From: Armatimonadota bacterium
GTDB taxonomy: Bacteria; Armatimonadota; UBA5829; DTJY01
DNA: 64,000 nt
Assembly (NCBI GenBank): GCA_017993055.1
Contig: JAGONM010000001.1
Coordinates: 62,001-126,000 of the forward strand
Reading direction: 5' to 3'
Of the stretch, positions 53,441 through 62,239 are shown in pieces; position 1 is the stretch's first letter; every line of letters starts with the position of its first letter. The notes beneath the pieces are model-generated. The model worked only from the letters and a program-made list of their open reading frames with translations. It was not told the origin of the DNA and ran no database searches. A program made the translations under genes and the position numbers.

Positions 53441-54427
53441 TCAGAGACTGGCCACCTTCACCGGCCGGCCGAGTTCCGCGGACTTCCATGATGCCTCGGT
53501 GAGCTCGATCACGCGCAGGCCGCAGATCGGCGGCGCCCACACTGTGTCGCGGCCGAGGATGGCGTCCGCCAGGTTCTGATCGGGGTTGCCTCCCTCGGGG
53601 AGCTCCTCGGGCGTAAAGATCTTGCCGTCCGGGCCGCAGTGCGTGAGCTGGCCGTTGCGGTAGAAAAGCACACCCTGCTCGCCCCAGATCGTGAAGTCCT
53701 CGTACCAGCAGGGAGCATCGCCGACGACGCTGACCGTTGCCTGGGCGCCGTTCTTGAACTTCATCGAGAGCGCGGAGTTGATGTCCACGAGCGTGCCGAG
53801 GTTGTCTATGTAGCCGCAGACCTCGTCCACGGCGAGGCCGGTCGTCCAGAGGATGATGTCAACCAGGTGGCTGCCGGAGTCATTGAGCTGCCCTCCCCCG
53901 CTGAGCGCCGGGTCCTGGCGCCACTTGCCGGCCTGACTGCGCTTCCAGTCCTGGCACAGGAGAGCGGATACGTACGTCACTTCGCCCAGCTTGCCCTCGC
54001 GGATGACGTCGCGCATGTATCGGAACGCGGGCTGATAGTGCCGCTGATAGGATAGCACGAGGACACGGTCCTTCTCCTCGACCTTCGCGAGCAGCTTGTG
54101 AGCATGGTCCACCGTGCAGACCATCGGCTTCTCCAGTAGGACGTGCTTGCCCGCGTCGAGGCAGTCCATCGTCTGCTGGAAATGCAGGGTGTGCGGGGTG
54201 GCGATCTCGACGGCGTCCAGTTCGACCTTCTCGAGCATCTCCCGATAGTCGTAGAAGACGGGGAGTCCCTTCACCTCAGGGATGAACTCGTAGAACCTGC
54301 CCAGCATCTCGTCGCTTATGTCGTCGAGCGCGACGATCTCGACCTCGGGCATTCCGAGCAGCCTCCTCGCGTGCCCCCGCATGATTCCGCCGCATCCGAT
54401 GAGTCCGATTCGAATCTTGTCTGACAT
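53441..54427 (-). CDS. Gfo/Idh/MocA-family oxidoreductase
   Basis: ATG 54427 follows GGAGG. The 328-residue product has an NAD(P)-binding Rossmann motif (IRIGLIGCGGIMRGHARRL), the EKPMVCT segment with the conserved catalytic Lys, and a C-terminal Gfo/Idh/MocA sheet domain (GGQLNDSGSHLVDIILW). These enzymes oxidise or reduce sugar derivatives. It is downstream of kdsA with a 48-nt gap containing a heptanucleotide array, so a role in surface-sugar synthesis is possible. Confidence 0.88.
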   Translation of the reverse strand: MSDKIRIGLIGCGGIMRGHARRLLGMPEVEIVALDDISDEMLGRFYEFIPEVKGLPVFYDYREMLEKVELDAVEIATPHTLHFQQTMDCLDAGKHVLLEKPMVCTVDHAHKLLAKVEEKDRVLVLSYQRHYQPAFRYMRDVIREGKLGEVTYVSALLCQDWKRSQAGKWRQDPALSGGGQLNDSGSHLVDIILWTTGLAVDEVCGYIDNLGTLVDINSALSMKFKNGAQATVSVVGDAPCWYEDFTIWGEQGVLFYRNGQLTHCGPDGKIFTPEELPEGGNPDQNLADAILGRDTVWAPPICGLRVIELTEASWKSAELGRPVKVASL

Positions 54428-54445
54428 GGATGTCCTCCGATCAGG

Positions 54446-54487
54446 GTTCAAAGTTCAAGGTTACAGGTTGCAGGTTCAAGGTTCGGC
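54446..54487. repeat. Heptanucleotide-period array, six units, at the end of kdsA
   Basis: Six consecutive 7-base units beginning GTT (consensus GTTCAAG) run from 54446 to 54487. The kdsA stop codon (54476-54478) lies inside the array. Confidence 0.75.
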
Positions 54488-55312
54488 CCGCGCGTTCTTC
54501 ACCAGAGCATCCACCGCCCGGGCCTCGCTGAGCACCGATTCCAGCGTGTCGAGCGAGATCATGGTCGCCGCGTCCGAGAGGGCCTTCGACGGATCGGGGT
54601 GCGTCTCGATGAAGAGGGCGTCTATGCCGACGCCGCACGCGGCGCGGACCAGGTAAGGCACGAACTGAGGGTCGCCCCCGGAAGCCGTCCCAAGCCCGCC
54701 CGGGCGCTGAACGCTGTGGGTCGCGTCGAAGACGACCGGGTAGCCCAACTCTCTCATAACGACGAGGCTGCGCATATCCACGACAAGGTTGCCGTAGCCG
54801 AAACTCGATCCGCGCTCCGTGAGCAGGATGCTCTCATTGCCGGTGGACGCGGCTTTCTCGGCGACCGGCCTCATCTCGGCGGGGGACATGAACTGCGCCT
54901 TCTTGAAGTTGACCGGCTTCCCGGCCGACGCCGCCGCGAGCACGAGGTCGGTCTGCCGGCAGAGGAATGCCGGTACCTGAAGCACGTCAACGACCTCGGC
55001 GACCGGCTTCACCTGCCAGACTTCGTGTACGTCGGTGAGAACGGGCACCCCGAGGGAGGCCCTGATGTCCGCCAGCGCCCCGAGACCGTGCTCCATCCCG
55101 AGGCCGCGGAACGAAGACACCGACATGCGGTTGGCCTTGTCGAAAGACGCCTTGAAGACGTAGCCTATGCCGAGATCATCGCAGATTGACTTCGCTCGTT
55201 CGGCTATCTCGAAGCAGATGTCCCGGCTCTCGATGACGCATGGGCCGGCGATGAGCGCGATCGGCTTGTTGCCGCCGACGCTGATGTCTCCGATTCTGAT
55301 CTCTCTTGTCAT
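54476..55312 (-). CDS. kdsA: 3-deoxy-D-manno-octulosonate 8-phosphate synthase, metal-dependent type
   Basis: The 278-residue TIM barrel condenses phosphoenolpyruvate with arabinose 5-phosphate to make Kdo 8-phosphate. Conserved segments are VFKASFDKANRMSVSSFRG, PAFLCRQTDL and DATHSVQ. Cys25 in AGPCVIES occupies the place of Asn in E. coli KdsA, so this is the metal-dependent class, as in Aquifex. The start overlaps the upstream rfaE2-kdsB stop (ATGA). The last codons lie in a heptanucleotide array. Confidence 0.95.
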   Translation of the reverse strand: MTREIRIGDISVGGNKPIALIAGPCVIESRDICFEIAERAKSICDDLGIGYVFKASFDKANRMSVSSFRGLGMEHGLGALADIRASLGVPVLTDVHEVWQVKPVAEVVDVLQVPAFLCRQTDLVLAAASAGKPVNFKKAQFMSPAEMRPVAEKAASTGNESILLTERGSSFGYGNLVVDMRSLVVMRELGYPVVFDATHSVQRPGGLGTASGGDPQFVPYLVRAACGVGIDALFIETHPDPSKALSDAATMISLDTLESVLSEARAVDALVKNARAEP

Positions 55313-56553
55313 GCTGCTTGCTCCAGTGCCGCCCGAACCTTCTCGAGGTCGTCGGGCGTATCAACGCTGGTCGGCGCGAAATCGGTCGCGACCATCCTGA
55401 TCGGGTAGCCGTTCTCGAGCGCGCGAAGCTGTTCCAACGATTCGGCCTGCTCCAGCGGAGTCGGGCAGAGCATCGGGAACTCCAGCAGGAAATCGCGGGT
55501 GTACGCGTAGACGCCGATATGCTTCCACGACTCCGCAGGCTGTCTGGGATACGGGATGCGCGCCCGGCTGAAATAGAGAGCGAAACCACGCGGGTCGGTC
55601 ACGACCTTCACGACGGCGGGATCGTCGGCCTCGTCGTTCTGCAGAGGGCACATCAGGCTCGCCATCGGCACCGTCGGGTCCGCGAGGATCGCCTCCGCCA
55701 GCAGATCAATCGCCGCGGGGTCGAGGAGCGGCTCGTCGCCCTGGATGTTCACTATCACGTCTGCATCGGGACAGGCCGGCGACTGGGCGGCTTCCGCGAG
55801 GCGGTCGGTGCCGGACAGGTGTTCGGCAGAGGTAATGACGGCCTTGCCGCCGAAAGCCTCGACCGCGCGGAATATCTCCTCGTCGGGAGTCGCCACCAGC
55901 ACTTCCGTGAGCGATCTGGCCTCACTGGCGTGCTCGTAGACCCACTGGATCATCGGCTTCCCGGCGATGTCGAGCAGGGGCTTGTTCGGCAGTCGCGTCG
56001 CGGCAAGCCTGGCGGGGATGATTCCGACTGCGGCGCGTCCGGCGACGTCGGGCCTGCACTGCCCCTCCCGACCCGGCATCGCGGAGTGCATCCTCTTCAC
56101 GAGATTGGTGGTTGACTTCCCCTCGACTTCCGGGAGGATGCGGACCTCGCCTCCGTAGGACTTGACGATTTCGGCCTCCGGGAGATCATCTGCCCGATAG
56201 TCGCCGCCCTTGGCATGGATGTCCGGCCTGAGCTCGTCGATCAGCGAGCAGGGAGTCTCCTCGCAGAAGAGAGTAACGTAATCCACGCATTTCAGCCCGG
56301 TGAGCAGCTCCGCGCGATCGAACTCGGACACGAGGGGGCGGTCCGGGCCTTTGATCTGCCTGACGGACTCGTCGGTATTGACACCGACGACCAGGCAGTC
56401 GCCGAGGGACCTCGCCTCCTGCAGATAGCGCAGATGGCCCACGTGAAGGATATCGAAGCAGCCGTTGGTGAAGACGATCCGTTTGCCCTGCCCGCGCATT
56501 TCGTCGAGGAGGCCCTTCAGCACCGAACGCCGCACGATCTTCGTGATGGTCAT
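55309..56553 (-). CDS. RfaE2-KdsB fusion: heptose-1-phosphate adenylyltransferase plus CMP-Kdo synthetase
   Basis: The 414-residue product has two nucleotidyltransferases. Residues 1-155 are the RfaE domain II (HldE C-terminal) with GCFDILHVGHLRYL (HxGH at 37-40), which adenylates heptose 1-phosphate. After a short linker, residues about 174-414 are KdsB with IIPARLAATRLPNKPL and NIQGDEPLL, which makes CMP-Kdo. In E. coli RfaE2 is fused to RfaE1 and KdsB is separate. Both domains look complete. The 5' end overlaps rfaE1 and the 3' end overlaps kdsA, each by four bases. Confidence 0.93.
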   Translation of the reverse strand: MTITKIVRRSVLKGLLDEMRGQGKRIVFTNGCFDILHVGHLRYLQEARSLGDCLVVGVNTDESVRQIKGPDRPLVSEFDRAELLTGLKCVDYVTLFCEETPCSLIDELRPDIHAKGGDYRADDLPEAEIVKSYGGEVRILPEVEGKSTTNLVKRMHSAMPGREGQCRPDVAGRAAVGIIPARLAATRLPNKPLLDIAGKPMIQWVYEHASEARSLTEVLVATPDEEIFRAVEAFGGKAVITSAEHLSGTDRLAEAAQSPACPDADVIVNIQGDEPLLDPAAIDLLAEAILADPTVPMASLMCPLQNDEADDPAVVKVVTDPRGFALYFSRARIPYPRQPAESWKHIGVYAYTRDFLLEFPMLCPTPLEQAESLEQLRALENGYPIRMVATDFAPTSVDTPDDLEKVRAALEQAA

Positions 56554-57536
56554 CTGCTTCCTCCTTCGCCCAACAGGAAACGAATCTCGTCCGCCGTCAC
56601 GGTCGCGACGCCGACCTTGCGGACGACGGCGGCCCCGGCGCAGTTGGCGAGGACGGCCGCATCACGGATCTCCGCTCCGGCGGCGAGTGACAGGGCCAGC
56701 ACGCTCACGACGGTGTCGCCCGCGCCCGCGGCATCGTACACCTCAACGAGGTGCGGCGGGATATCCTCGGACTCGCTGCCGGTCACGACCCTCATTCCGC
56801 GAGGTCCTCGGGTGATCACGAGTGCCTCAGGCTTCAGGGACTTCATGATGCGCGCGGAAGCGCGGTCGAGGTCTCGGTCTTCGGTGATCGCGATACGGGA
56901 CAGCGCCTCGGCTTCAAACTGGTTGATCGTCACGACCGAGGCCGATTTGAACTGCCTCGCGGTGCCGGGCTTGAGGTTGGCGACGACCCGCTTGCCGATG
57001 CTCCGCGCGCCCTCGATCGCCGCGCGCACGACCGGCCCGCACGCCACGCCTTTGTCGTAATCGGAAAAGACGACCACGTCCGCAGTCGGCAGGCGTTGCT
57101 CGATCATCGAAGAGAGTCCTCTTGCGACCGAGGGGCTCAGCCTGGCGCTTTGTTCGCGGTCCACCCGCACCACCTGCTGACTGTGGGCAATGATCCTGGT
57201 CTTGCGCGTCGTGGGCCTTGACGAATCCACAACCAGGCCGCCCGCATCAACTCCGGCCCGGAAGAGGCACTCCCTGAGCCGGAGACCATACTCGTCGTCG
57301 CCGACGACGCCGACCATCGAGGTCTTCCCGCCGAGCGCCTGGATGTTATTGACGACGTTCGCGGCTCCTCCCGGCATATAGGATTCGCGCTCGACCTCGA
57401 CGACCATGACCGGAGCCTCCGGAGAAATGCGGCGCGCGTTGCCCCAGACGTACTCGTCTATCATCACATCGCCGATGACGAGGACGTGCCTGCCGGCGAA
57501 CCGAGCGATTATGCTGTTCAACGTTGCGTGAGACAA
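56550..57536 (-). CDS. rfaE1: D-glycero-beta-D-manno-heptose-7-phosphate kinase (RfaE domain I)
   Basis: The 328-residue PfkB-family kinase makes heptose 1,7-bisphosphate for ADP-heptose. It has the RfaE1 start VLVIGDVMIDEYVWGNARRISPEAPV, the PfkB glycine motif MPGGAANVVNN, and the catalytic DAAGAGDTVVS. Length matches the free kinase domain. It is coupled by ATGA to the rfaE2-kdsB fusion. A separate gmhB phosphatase is not in the window. Confidence 0.93.
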   Translation of the reverse strand: MSHATLNSIIARFAGRHVLVIGDVMIDEYVWGNARRISPEAPVMVVEVERESYMPGGAANVVNNIQALGGKTSMVGVVGDDEYGLRLRECLFRAGVDAGGLVVDSSRPTTRKTRIIAHSQQVVRVDREQSARLSPSVARGLSSMIEQRLPTADVVVFSDYDKGVACGPVVRAAIEGARSIGKRVVANLKPGTARQFKSASVVTINQFEAEALSRIAITEDRDLDRASARIMKSLKPEALVITRGPRGMRVVTGSESEDIPPHLVEVYDAAGAGDTVVSVLALSLAAGAEIRDAAVLANCAGAAVVRKVGVATVTADEIRFLLGEGGSR

Positions 57537-57612
57537 GTCCCGCTCCCATCATCCCAGGCGGATCGAACACACAGGGTGTTTCCATCCCGCCGATACCTTA
57601 TCCTTCAGGCGG

Positions 57613-58737
57613 TCAGTCCTCAGAAAGAAGCCGTGCGTACAGTCTCTCGGTCTCATCGAGCATCGTATCTAGACTGTAACGATCCTCTACCAGGCGGCGT
57701 CCGTTCTCTCCCATCCGCGCGGCCGTGTCAGGGTTCTTCAGGACGGTCAGAATACCCTGAGCAAGTTGACGGGAGTTCGCTTTCTCAACCAGGATGCCCG
57801 TGCGTCCGTTGACGACCTGTTCGCACACCGCGCCGACATCCGTGGCTACGACCGGGCGGCGCATCGCCATCGCCTGGCTGACGACCTGAGGCACGCCTTC
57901 ATAGCCGATCGAGGGGTGGACGAAGACATCGAGGCCCGCCATCACCTCGGGTATGTCCTCCCTGTAGCCCAGCATCAGGAACTTGTCCGCGATCCCGAGT
58001 TCGGACGCGCGCGCCGACAGGCGCTCTCTCAGCGCGCCGGCGGAAGGCCCGTCACCGGCGAGGACGAACCGGGCCTGCGGGTACTCCTGCAACACCGAAG
58101 CGGCGGCCTCGATCAGGTAGGAATGGCCCTTCATGTGTCGGAGCATGCCGACGGAGCCGATGACCGGATTCGTGTCGTCGGCCCCTATCTCGTCCCGGAA
58201 GGCGCTGCCGGTTACGCGGTCCGGATCGAAGGCGTCGAGGTCTATGCCGGTGGGGATGGAGAGGACCCGCGCGGGATCGAGGTCAACGCGCTCGATGATG
58301 TGGCGCCTGAGGGTCTCTCCGGCGGTGACGACGGTATCATGAAGGGACCCGTAGAGCAGTCTGGTCTCGAAGCTCCTCTTCACGGGGATCGAGAGGTGCC
58401 GCGTGCGGACGACCTTGACGTCGCCCGAGAGCCTGGCCGCGAACCCGGCGCACCAGCTGTCCTTCGAACTGTGGGTGTTGACGATATCCACTTCGCGGCG
58501 GCGCAGGAATGCTCGCACGCGACGGATGCCGGCGATGTCGAACGCGCCGTGCAGCGACATTATGTAGGTCTCGATGTTCTTCTCTCTCGCGCGCCGGGCG
58601 ATCTCCGAGCCTCTGCGGCAGGCAAGCATCACGCGGTGTCCGCGACCTAGCATCCCGACGACCTCGGAGATGACGCGCATCTCCTGGCCGCCCCATCCGC
58701 TTGATGATTCCGTGTGCAGGATAACCAACGGGCGCAT
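57613..58737 (-). CDS. Glycosyltransferase family 4
   Basis: The 374-residue GT-B enzyme begins with ILHTESSSGWGGQEMRVI. The C-terminal half has a nucleotide-sugar site: SVGMLRHMKGHSYLIEAA, VLAGDGP and HPSIGYEGVPQVVSQAMAMRRPVVATDVGA. ATG 58737 follows GGGGAGGG. It probably adds a core or outer LPS sugar. Donor and acceptor are unknown. Confidence 0.9.
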   Translation of the reverse strand: MRPLVILHTESSSGWGGQEMRVISEVVGMLGRGHRVMLACRRGSEIARRAREKNIETYIMSLHGAFDIAGIRRVRAFLRRREVDIVNTHSSKDSWCAGFAARLSGDVKVVRTRHLSIPVKRSFETRLLYGSLHDTVVTAGETLRRHIIERVDLDPARVLSIPTGIDLDAFDPDRVTGSAFRDEIGADDTNPVIGSVGMLRHMKGHSYLIEAAASVLQEYPQARFVLAGDGPSAGALRERLSARASELGIADKFLMLGYREDIPEVMAGLDVFVHPSIGYEGVPQVVSQAMAMRRPVVATDVGAVCEQVVNGRTGILVEKANSRQLAQGILTVLKNPDTAARMGENGRRLVEDRYSLDTMLDETERLYARLLSED

Positions 58738-58887
58738 GAAACCCTCCCCTTCAGGTGCTCGGGCCTAAACCGCCTCGAAACGGGCATGCGAAGACTACAG
58801 GGTATGCTTTCACCATCGGACAGCGGTTTGCCTTTGTGGGGAGGTGATTCGTGTTGCGGCGGCAGAGACCGGCGGGGCTCAGGGATT

Positions 58888-60015
58888 TCAGAGGTCGCCA
58901 CTGACGGCGGCGCCCTTGGCATCCAGCACGGAACGGTACACGGACAGGACACCTTCTACCATGCGGGCCGGCGAGAACTCGCGCTCGACAAATGCCCTGC
59001 CCGCCGCGCCCATCCGCGCCCGCAACGCAGGGTCTCCGAGGAGCCTGCACACCGCCTCGGCGACAGCCTCAGGATTCGCGGGCGGCACATGGATGCCGGT
59101 TACTCCGTCCTGCACGGCCTCGGGTATGCCTCCGACCGGAGACGCGACGACCGGCACTCCGGCGGCCATCGCCTGCAGAATCGCCACTCCGAGACCCTCC
59201 ATGAGCGCAGGGTGTACGAGCACGTCCAACTCACGAAACACCTGCGGCATGTCGTTGCGGAAGCCGGCGAATACAACCCCGTCGGCGACCCCCAGGGTCT
59301 CGGCCTGACGCTTCAGGACATCGGCCAGGGGACCCGCTCCCAGAACGATCAACCGGGTATCCGGGTAGGCCTCGATGATTCTCGGCATTGCTTCCAGAAG
59401 ATACCTGTGTCCCTTGCGCTCGATGAGCTGGGCGACGATGCCGATGAGAGGGCTGTCGCCCGGTACGCCGAGTTCGGCGCGTAGGTTCGGGTCGCGGTCC
59501 ACATCATACTGCGCGGAGTCAACCACGCTGTGGACGCACGCGATCTTGGAGGAATCCACGCCTCCATCCAGCAAAACGTCCCTGATCGCCTGAGAAATCG
59601 TGATGATACGGTCGCACAGGACCCCATACTTGAGCCGCGTCAGAAAGCCGGGTCGCACGGGATTGTCTATCCTGCGCGACAGTATGACCGCCGGAGCGCG
59701 GGCCGTTCGCGCCGCGATGCCCCCCAGAACGTCGGCCCCGCGCCTGCTGTGCAGATGAACGACATCAGGTTTCCTTCGCCTGATGATGCGGTGGAGCCGA
59801 CAAATGAACGTCAGGTCGAAATCCGAGCGGAGCGGGACGGGGACGACCTCGATACCTGCGGCGGCGGCGTTCTCCGCGATGGCGCTCCCGTCGGGACACA
59901 CGAGCACAACCTCATGGCCGCGGTCCTTGAGACCCACCATCAGATATACCACCTGCGCAGGCCCCCCGAGGGCGTGCATCCCCGTTTCAATGTGCAGTGT
60001 TCGGAGCGTGTCCAA
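58888..60015 (-). CDS. Glycosyltransferase family 4
   Basis: The 375-residue GT-B enzyme starts at TTG 60015 with AGGAG upstream. It has the GGPAQVVYLMVGL N-terminal loop and the donor-site region HPALMEGLGVAILQAMAAGVPVVASPVGG. It is related to, but clearly distinct from, the neighbouring GT4. The gap to the next gene is 150 nt without a clear promoter. Confidence 0.9.
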   Translation of the reverse strand: MDTLRTLHIETGMHALGGPAQVVYLMVGLKDRGHEVVLVCPDGSAIAENAAAAGIEVVPVPLRSDFDLTFICRLHRIIRRRKPDVVHLHSRRGADVLGGIAARTARAPAVILSRRIDNPVRPGFLTRLKYGVLCDRIITISQAIRDVLLDGGVDSSKIACVHSVVDSAQYDVDRDPNLRAELGVPGDSPLIGIVAQLIERKGHRYLLEAMPRIIEAYPDTRLIVLGAGPLADVLKRQAETLGVADGVVFAGFRNDMPQVFRELDVLVHPALMEGLGVAILQAMAAGVPVVASPVGGIPEAVQDGVTGIHVPPANPEAVAEAVCRLLGDPALRARMGAAGRAFVEREFSPARMVEGVLSVYRSVLDAKGAAVSGDL

Positions 60016-60038
60016 GCTCTGAGTCTCCTGAGAACATC

Positions 60039-61130
60039 TTACCGCGCCGGCAGTATCCGTGCGAGGCGCCGACCCGCCTCAGAGAGCACCTCGTCCGAAG
60101 TGATTGCCCTCATGCATGCGAAGTCGGTACACGTCGGATGCCTCATGCAGGGTATGCAGTCCATCTCCTTCACGACGACCGAAAGGAGTTCACCACGCAT
60201 AAGGTGTCTCCACCTAGTCGGGCCGAAGATGCCTATCGTAGGACGGCCGAGCGCGATGGACATGTGCAGGAGGCCGGTATCCACTCCGAAGACCAGATCC
60301 GCCTCCTCGAGTACGGCTCCGGCCTGTTTGAGAGTGGTGCGGCCGACGACGTCGCCGGGCTCGCGAGTCATCAGACCCCGAATGCGCCCGATGAGATTCA
60401 CGTCGGCGGACGAGCCGAGGAAGACCGGAAGCGCCTCGTATCGAGCGATAAGGCCGTCAGCCAGTCCTGCCCAGCCCTCTTCGGTCCAGTGTTTGTGGGG
60501 CCAGGTGGTGGCCGGCGCCAGCGCCGCGATCAGCCGCCTGTCCGGAAGATGCCTTGCGGTCTCCTCATCGAGGATTCGACGAGCATAGGCTCTGTCGTCC
60601 TCGGTTAACGGCATGCACATCTCCGTGTGCGAAGCATGGACTCCGAGCAGCCTCAGCGCGTCGAGATAGCGCTGCGGCCCGCGCGTTCCGGTCAGGCTCA
60701 GCGGGTACAGGTGTGTATAGAGTCGCGTGCTGCCTTCTCGCCCGCTATCGAAACCGAGGACGCACTTCGCGCCGGACGACTTGGCGACGAGCGCGCTTCT
60801 GAGAAGGCCTTGAAGGTCCACGGCAACGTCGAACCGCTTAGATCGGAGTTCGCGGCCGAGCGCCCGGAGGCTCTTCCAGGTCGCCGCAACGCTCAGCGGG
60901 TTCCAACTCAGGTCCGCGGGCCGGTCCCAGACGATCACCTCATCGAGATAGGGATTGCCGATCAGGATATCCCTCGACTTCGGCTCGACGACCCAGGCTA
61001 TGTAAGCTCCCGGAAAAGCCGCGCGGAGCGCCTTCGCCACAGGAGTAGTCATTATCACGTCGCCGATGGCGCTCAGCTTAACGATCAGGATTCGACCGTC
61101 AGGCGCGACTCGTACGCAGTCCTGCATCAC
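60039..61130 (-). CDS. ADP-heptose:LPS heptosyltransferase-like (GT9)
   Basis: The 363-residue product is a GT9 enzyme, with ILIVKLSAIGDVIMTTPVAKALRAAFP at the N-terminus and FGVDTGLLHMSIALGRPTIGIFGPT at the C-terminus, as in WaaC/WaaF. It would transfer heptose to the Kdo core. A C-terminal Cys cluster (CIPCMRHPTCTDFACM) is also common in the family. Heptosyltransferase I or II cannot be decided. The start overlaps the lpxK stop. Confidence 0.9.
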   Translation of the reverse strand: MMQDCVRVAPDGRILIVKLSAIGDVIMTTPVAKALRAAFPGAYIAWVVEPKSRDILIGNPYLDEVIVWDRPADLSWNPLSVAATWKSLRALGRELRSKRFDVAVDLQGLLRSALVAKSSGAKCVLGFDSGREGSTRLYTHLYPLSLTGTRGPQRYLDALRLLGVHASHTEMCMPLTEDDRAYARRILDEETARHLPDRRLIAALAPATTWPHKHWTEEGWAGLADGLIARYEALPVFLGSSADVNLIGRIRGLMTREPGDVVGRTTLKQAGAVLEEADLVFGVDTGLLHMSIALGRPTIGIFGPTRWRHLMRGELLSVVVKEMDCIPCMRHPTCTDFACMRAITSDEVLSEAGRRLARILPAR

Positions 61131-62239
61131 CGCGCATCCTCTGCCTTGAGTTTGCGTTCAATCAGTCTCCACAAGCCATCCTCGTCGCTCAGCGCAAGCC
61201 TGGTCGATAGCGCGAGCAGCGGGACTCCCGTGCACATGCCAGCCAGCTTGACGGCGTCCTTCTCGGTCACGACCACGAACTCCGCACCGCACGCGCGTGC
61301 CCTGCTCTCGACCAGCAGAACGTCTTCCTGCGAGTACGCATGGTGGTCCGGGAAGCGCTCGCATCCCGCCAGGACCGCCCCGGCATCGGCAAGGGTCTTC
61401 TCGAACGATGCCGGATGGGCAATCGCGGACATCGCGAACACCCGGCGGTCGCGGACGCTTTCGAGACTGACTCTCTCGCCGCCTTCGACCGTGTACAGAG
61501 CCGTCGGCGCGTGTCTCGCCCTGCAGACCATCGCCCGGGGAGCAGCCCGCTCGACGACAGCCCTGATCTCGTCCACCAGGTCCGCATCACCGGTCACGAC
61601 CACGCAGTCGGCCCGTTGGAGCGAGGAGATCGGCTCGCGCAACCTCCCAGCGGGGAGCGTCCAACCGTTGTCGAAGGGAAGCATCCCATCTATCAGAACA
61701 ATGTCCAGGTCCCGGTGCAGTTTCCAGACCTGGAAGCCGTCGTCGAGGACGGCGATCCCTGCCCCGAACTCCCGGACGGCGTGCATGCCGCTCCGATGCC
61801 TGTCCTTGCCGACCAGGACCGAGACTCCGGGCAGCTTCAGGGCGAGCATGGCGGGCTCGTCGCCGACCTCGCCCGGAGACAGCAGAACCCTCTCCGGCGT
61901 AGAGACGATGCCGAACTCCCCGGAGAGCCCGCCTCCGTAGCCGTAGCTCAACACGGCAGGATTCCGCCCGCGGGAGATCAGCCCCTCGCAGAGATAGCGC
62001 GTCATCGGCGTCTTGCCCGTCCCGCCGACCGTGATATTCCCGACGCTGATCACCGGGACCGTGAGCCGCTTCCGCCGTCGCAGGCCGAGTTCGAACGGGA
62101 GCAGGTAGAGCCGCAACGCCGACCGATAGACCAGCGACAGGACGCGGAGTCCGGCAAGCACGAACATATCCGTCAGCCCTCGGCGCTTGCCGTACACGAC
62201 CGCCTCGAGGTACTCGAGCGCGCCGCCGCTACTCGCCAT
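61127..62239 (-). CDS. lpxK: Tetraacyldisaccharide 4'-kinase
   Basis: Start at ATG 62239 with GGAGGG upstream, overlapping the kdtA stop by 11 nt; the longer frame runs inside kdtA. The 370-residue membrane-associated kinase phosphorylates the lipid A disaccharide at the 4' position. It has the P-loop SVGNITVGGTGKTPMTRYL, DDGFQVWKLHRDLDIVLID and EKDAVKL. An N-terminal hydrophobic helix is present (about 30-45). Confidence 0.93.
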   Translation of the reverse strand: MASSGGALEYLEAVVYGKRRGLTDMFVLAGLRVLSLVYRSALRLYLLPFELGLRRRKRLTVPVISVGNITVGGTGKTPMTRYLCEGLISRGRNPAVLSYGYGGGLSGEFGIVSTPERVLLSPGEVGDEPAMLALKLPGVSVLVGKDRHRSGMHAVREFGAGIAVLDDGFQVWKLHRDLDIVLIDGMLPFDNGWTLPAGRLREPISSLQRADCVVVTGDADLVDEIRAVVERAAPRAMVCRARHAPTALYTVEGGERVSLESVRDRRVFAMSAIAHPASFEKTLADAGAVLAGCERFPDHHAYSQEDVLLVESRARACGAEFVVVTEKDAVKLAGMCTGVPLLALSTRLALSDEDGLWRLIERKLKAEDAR

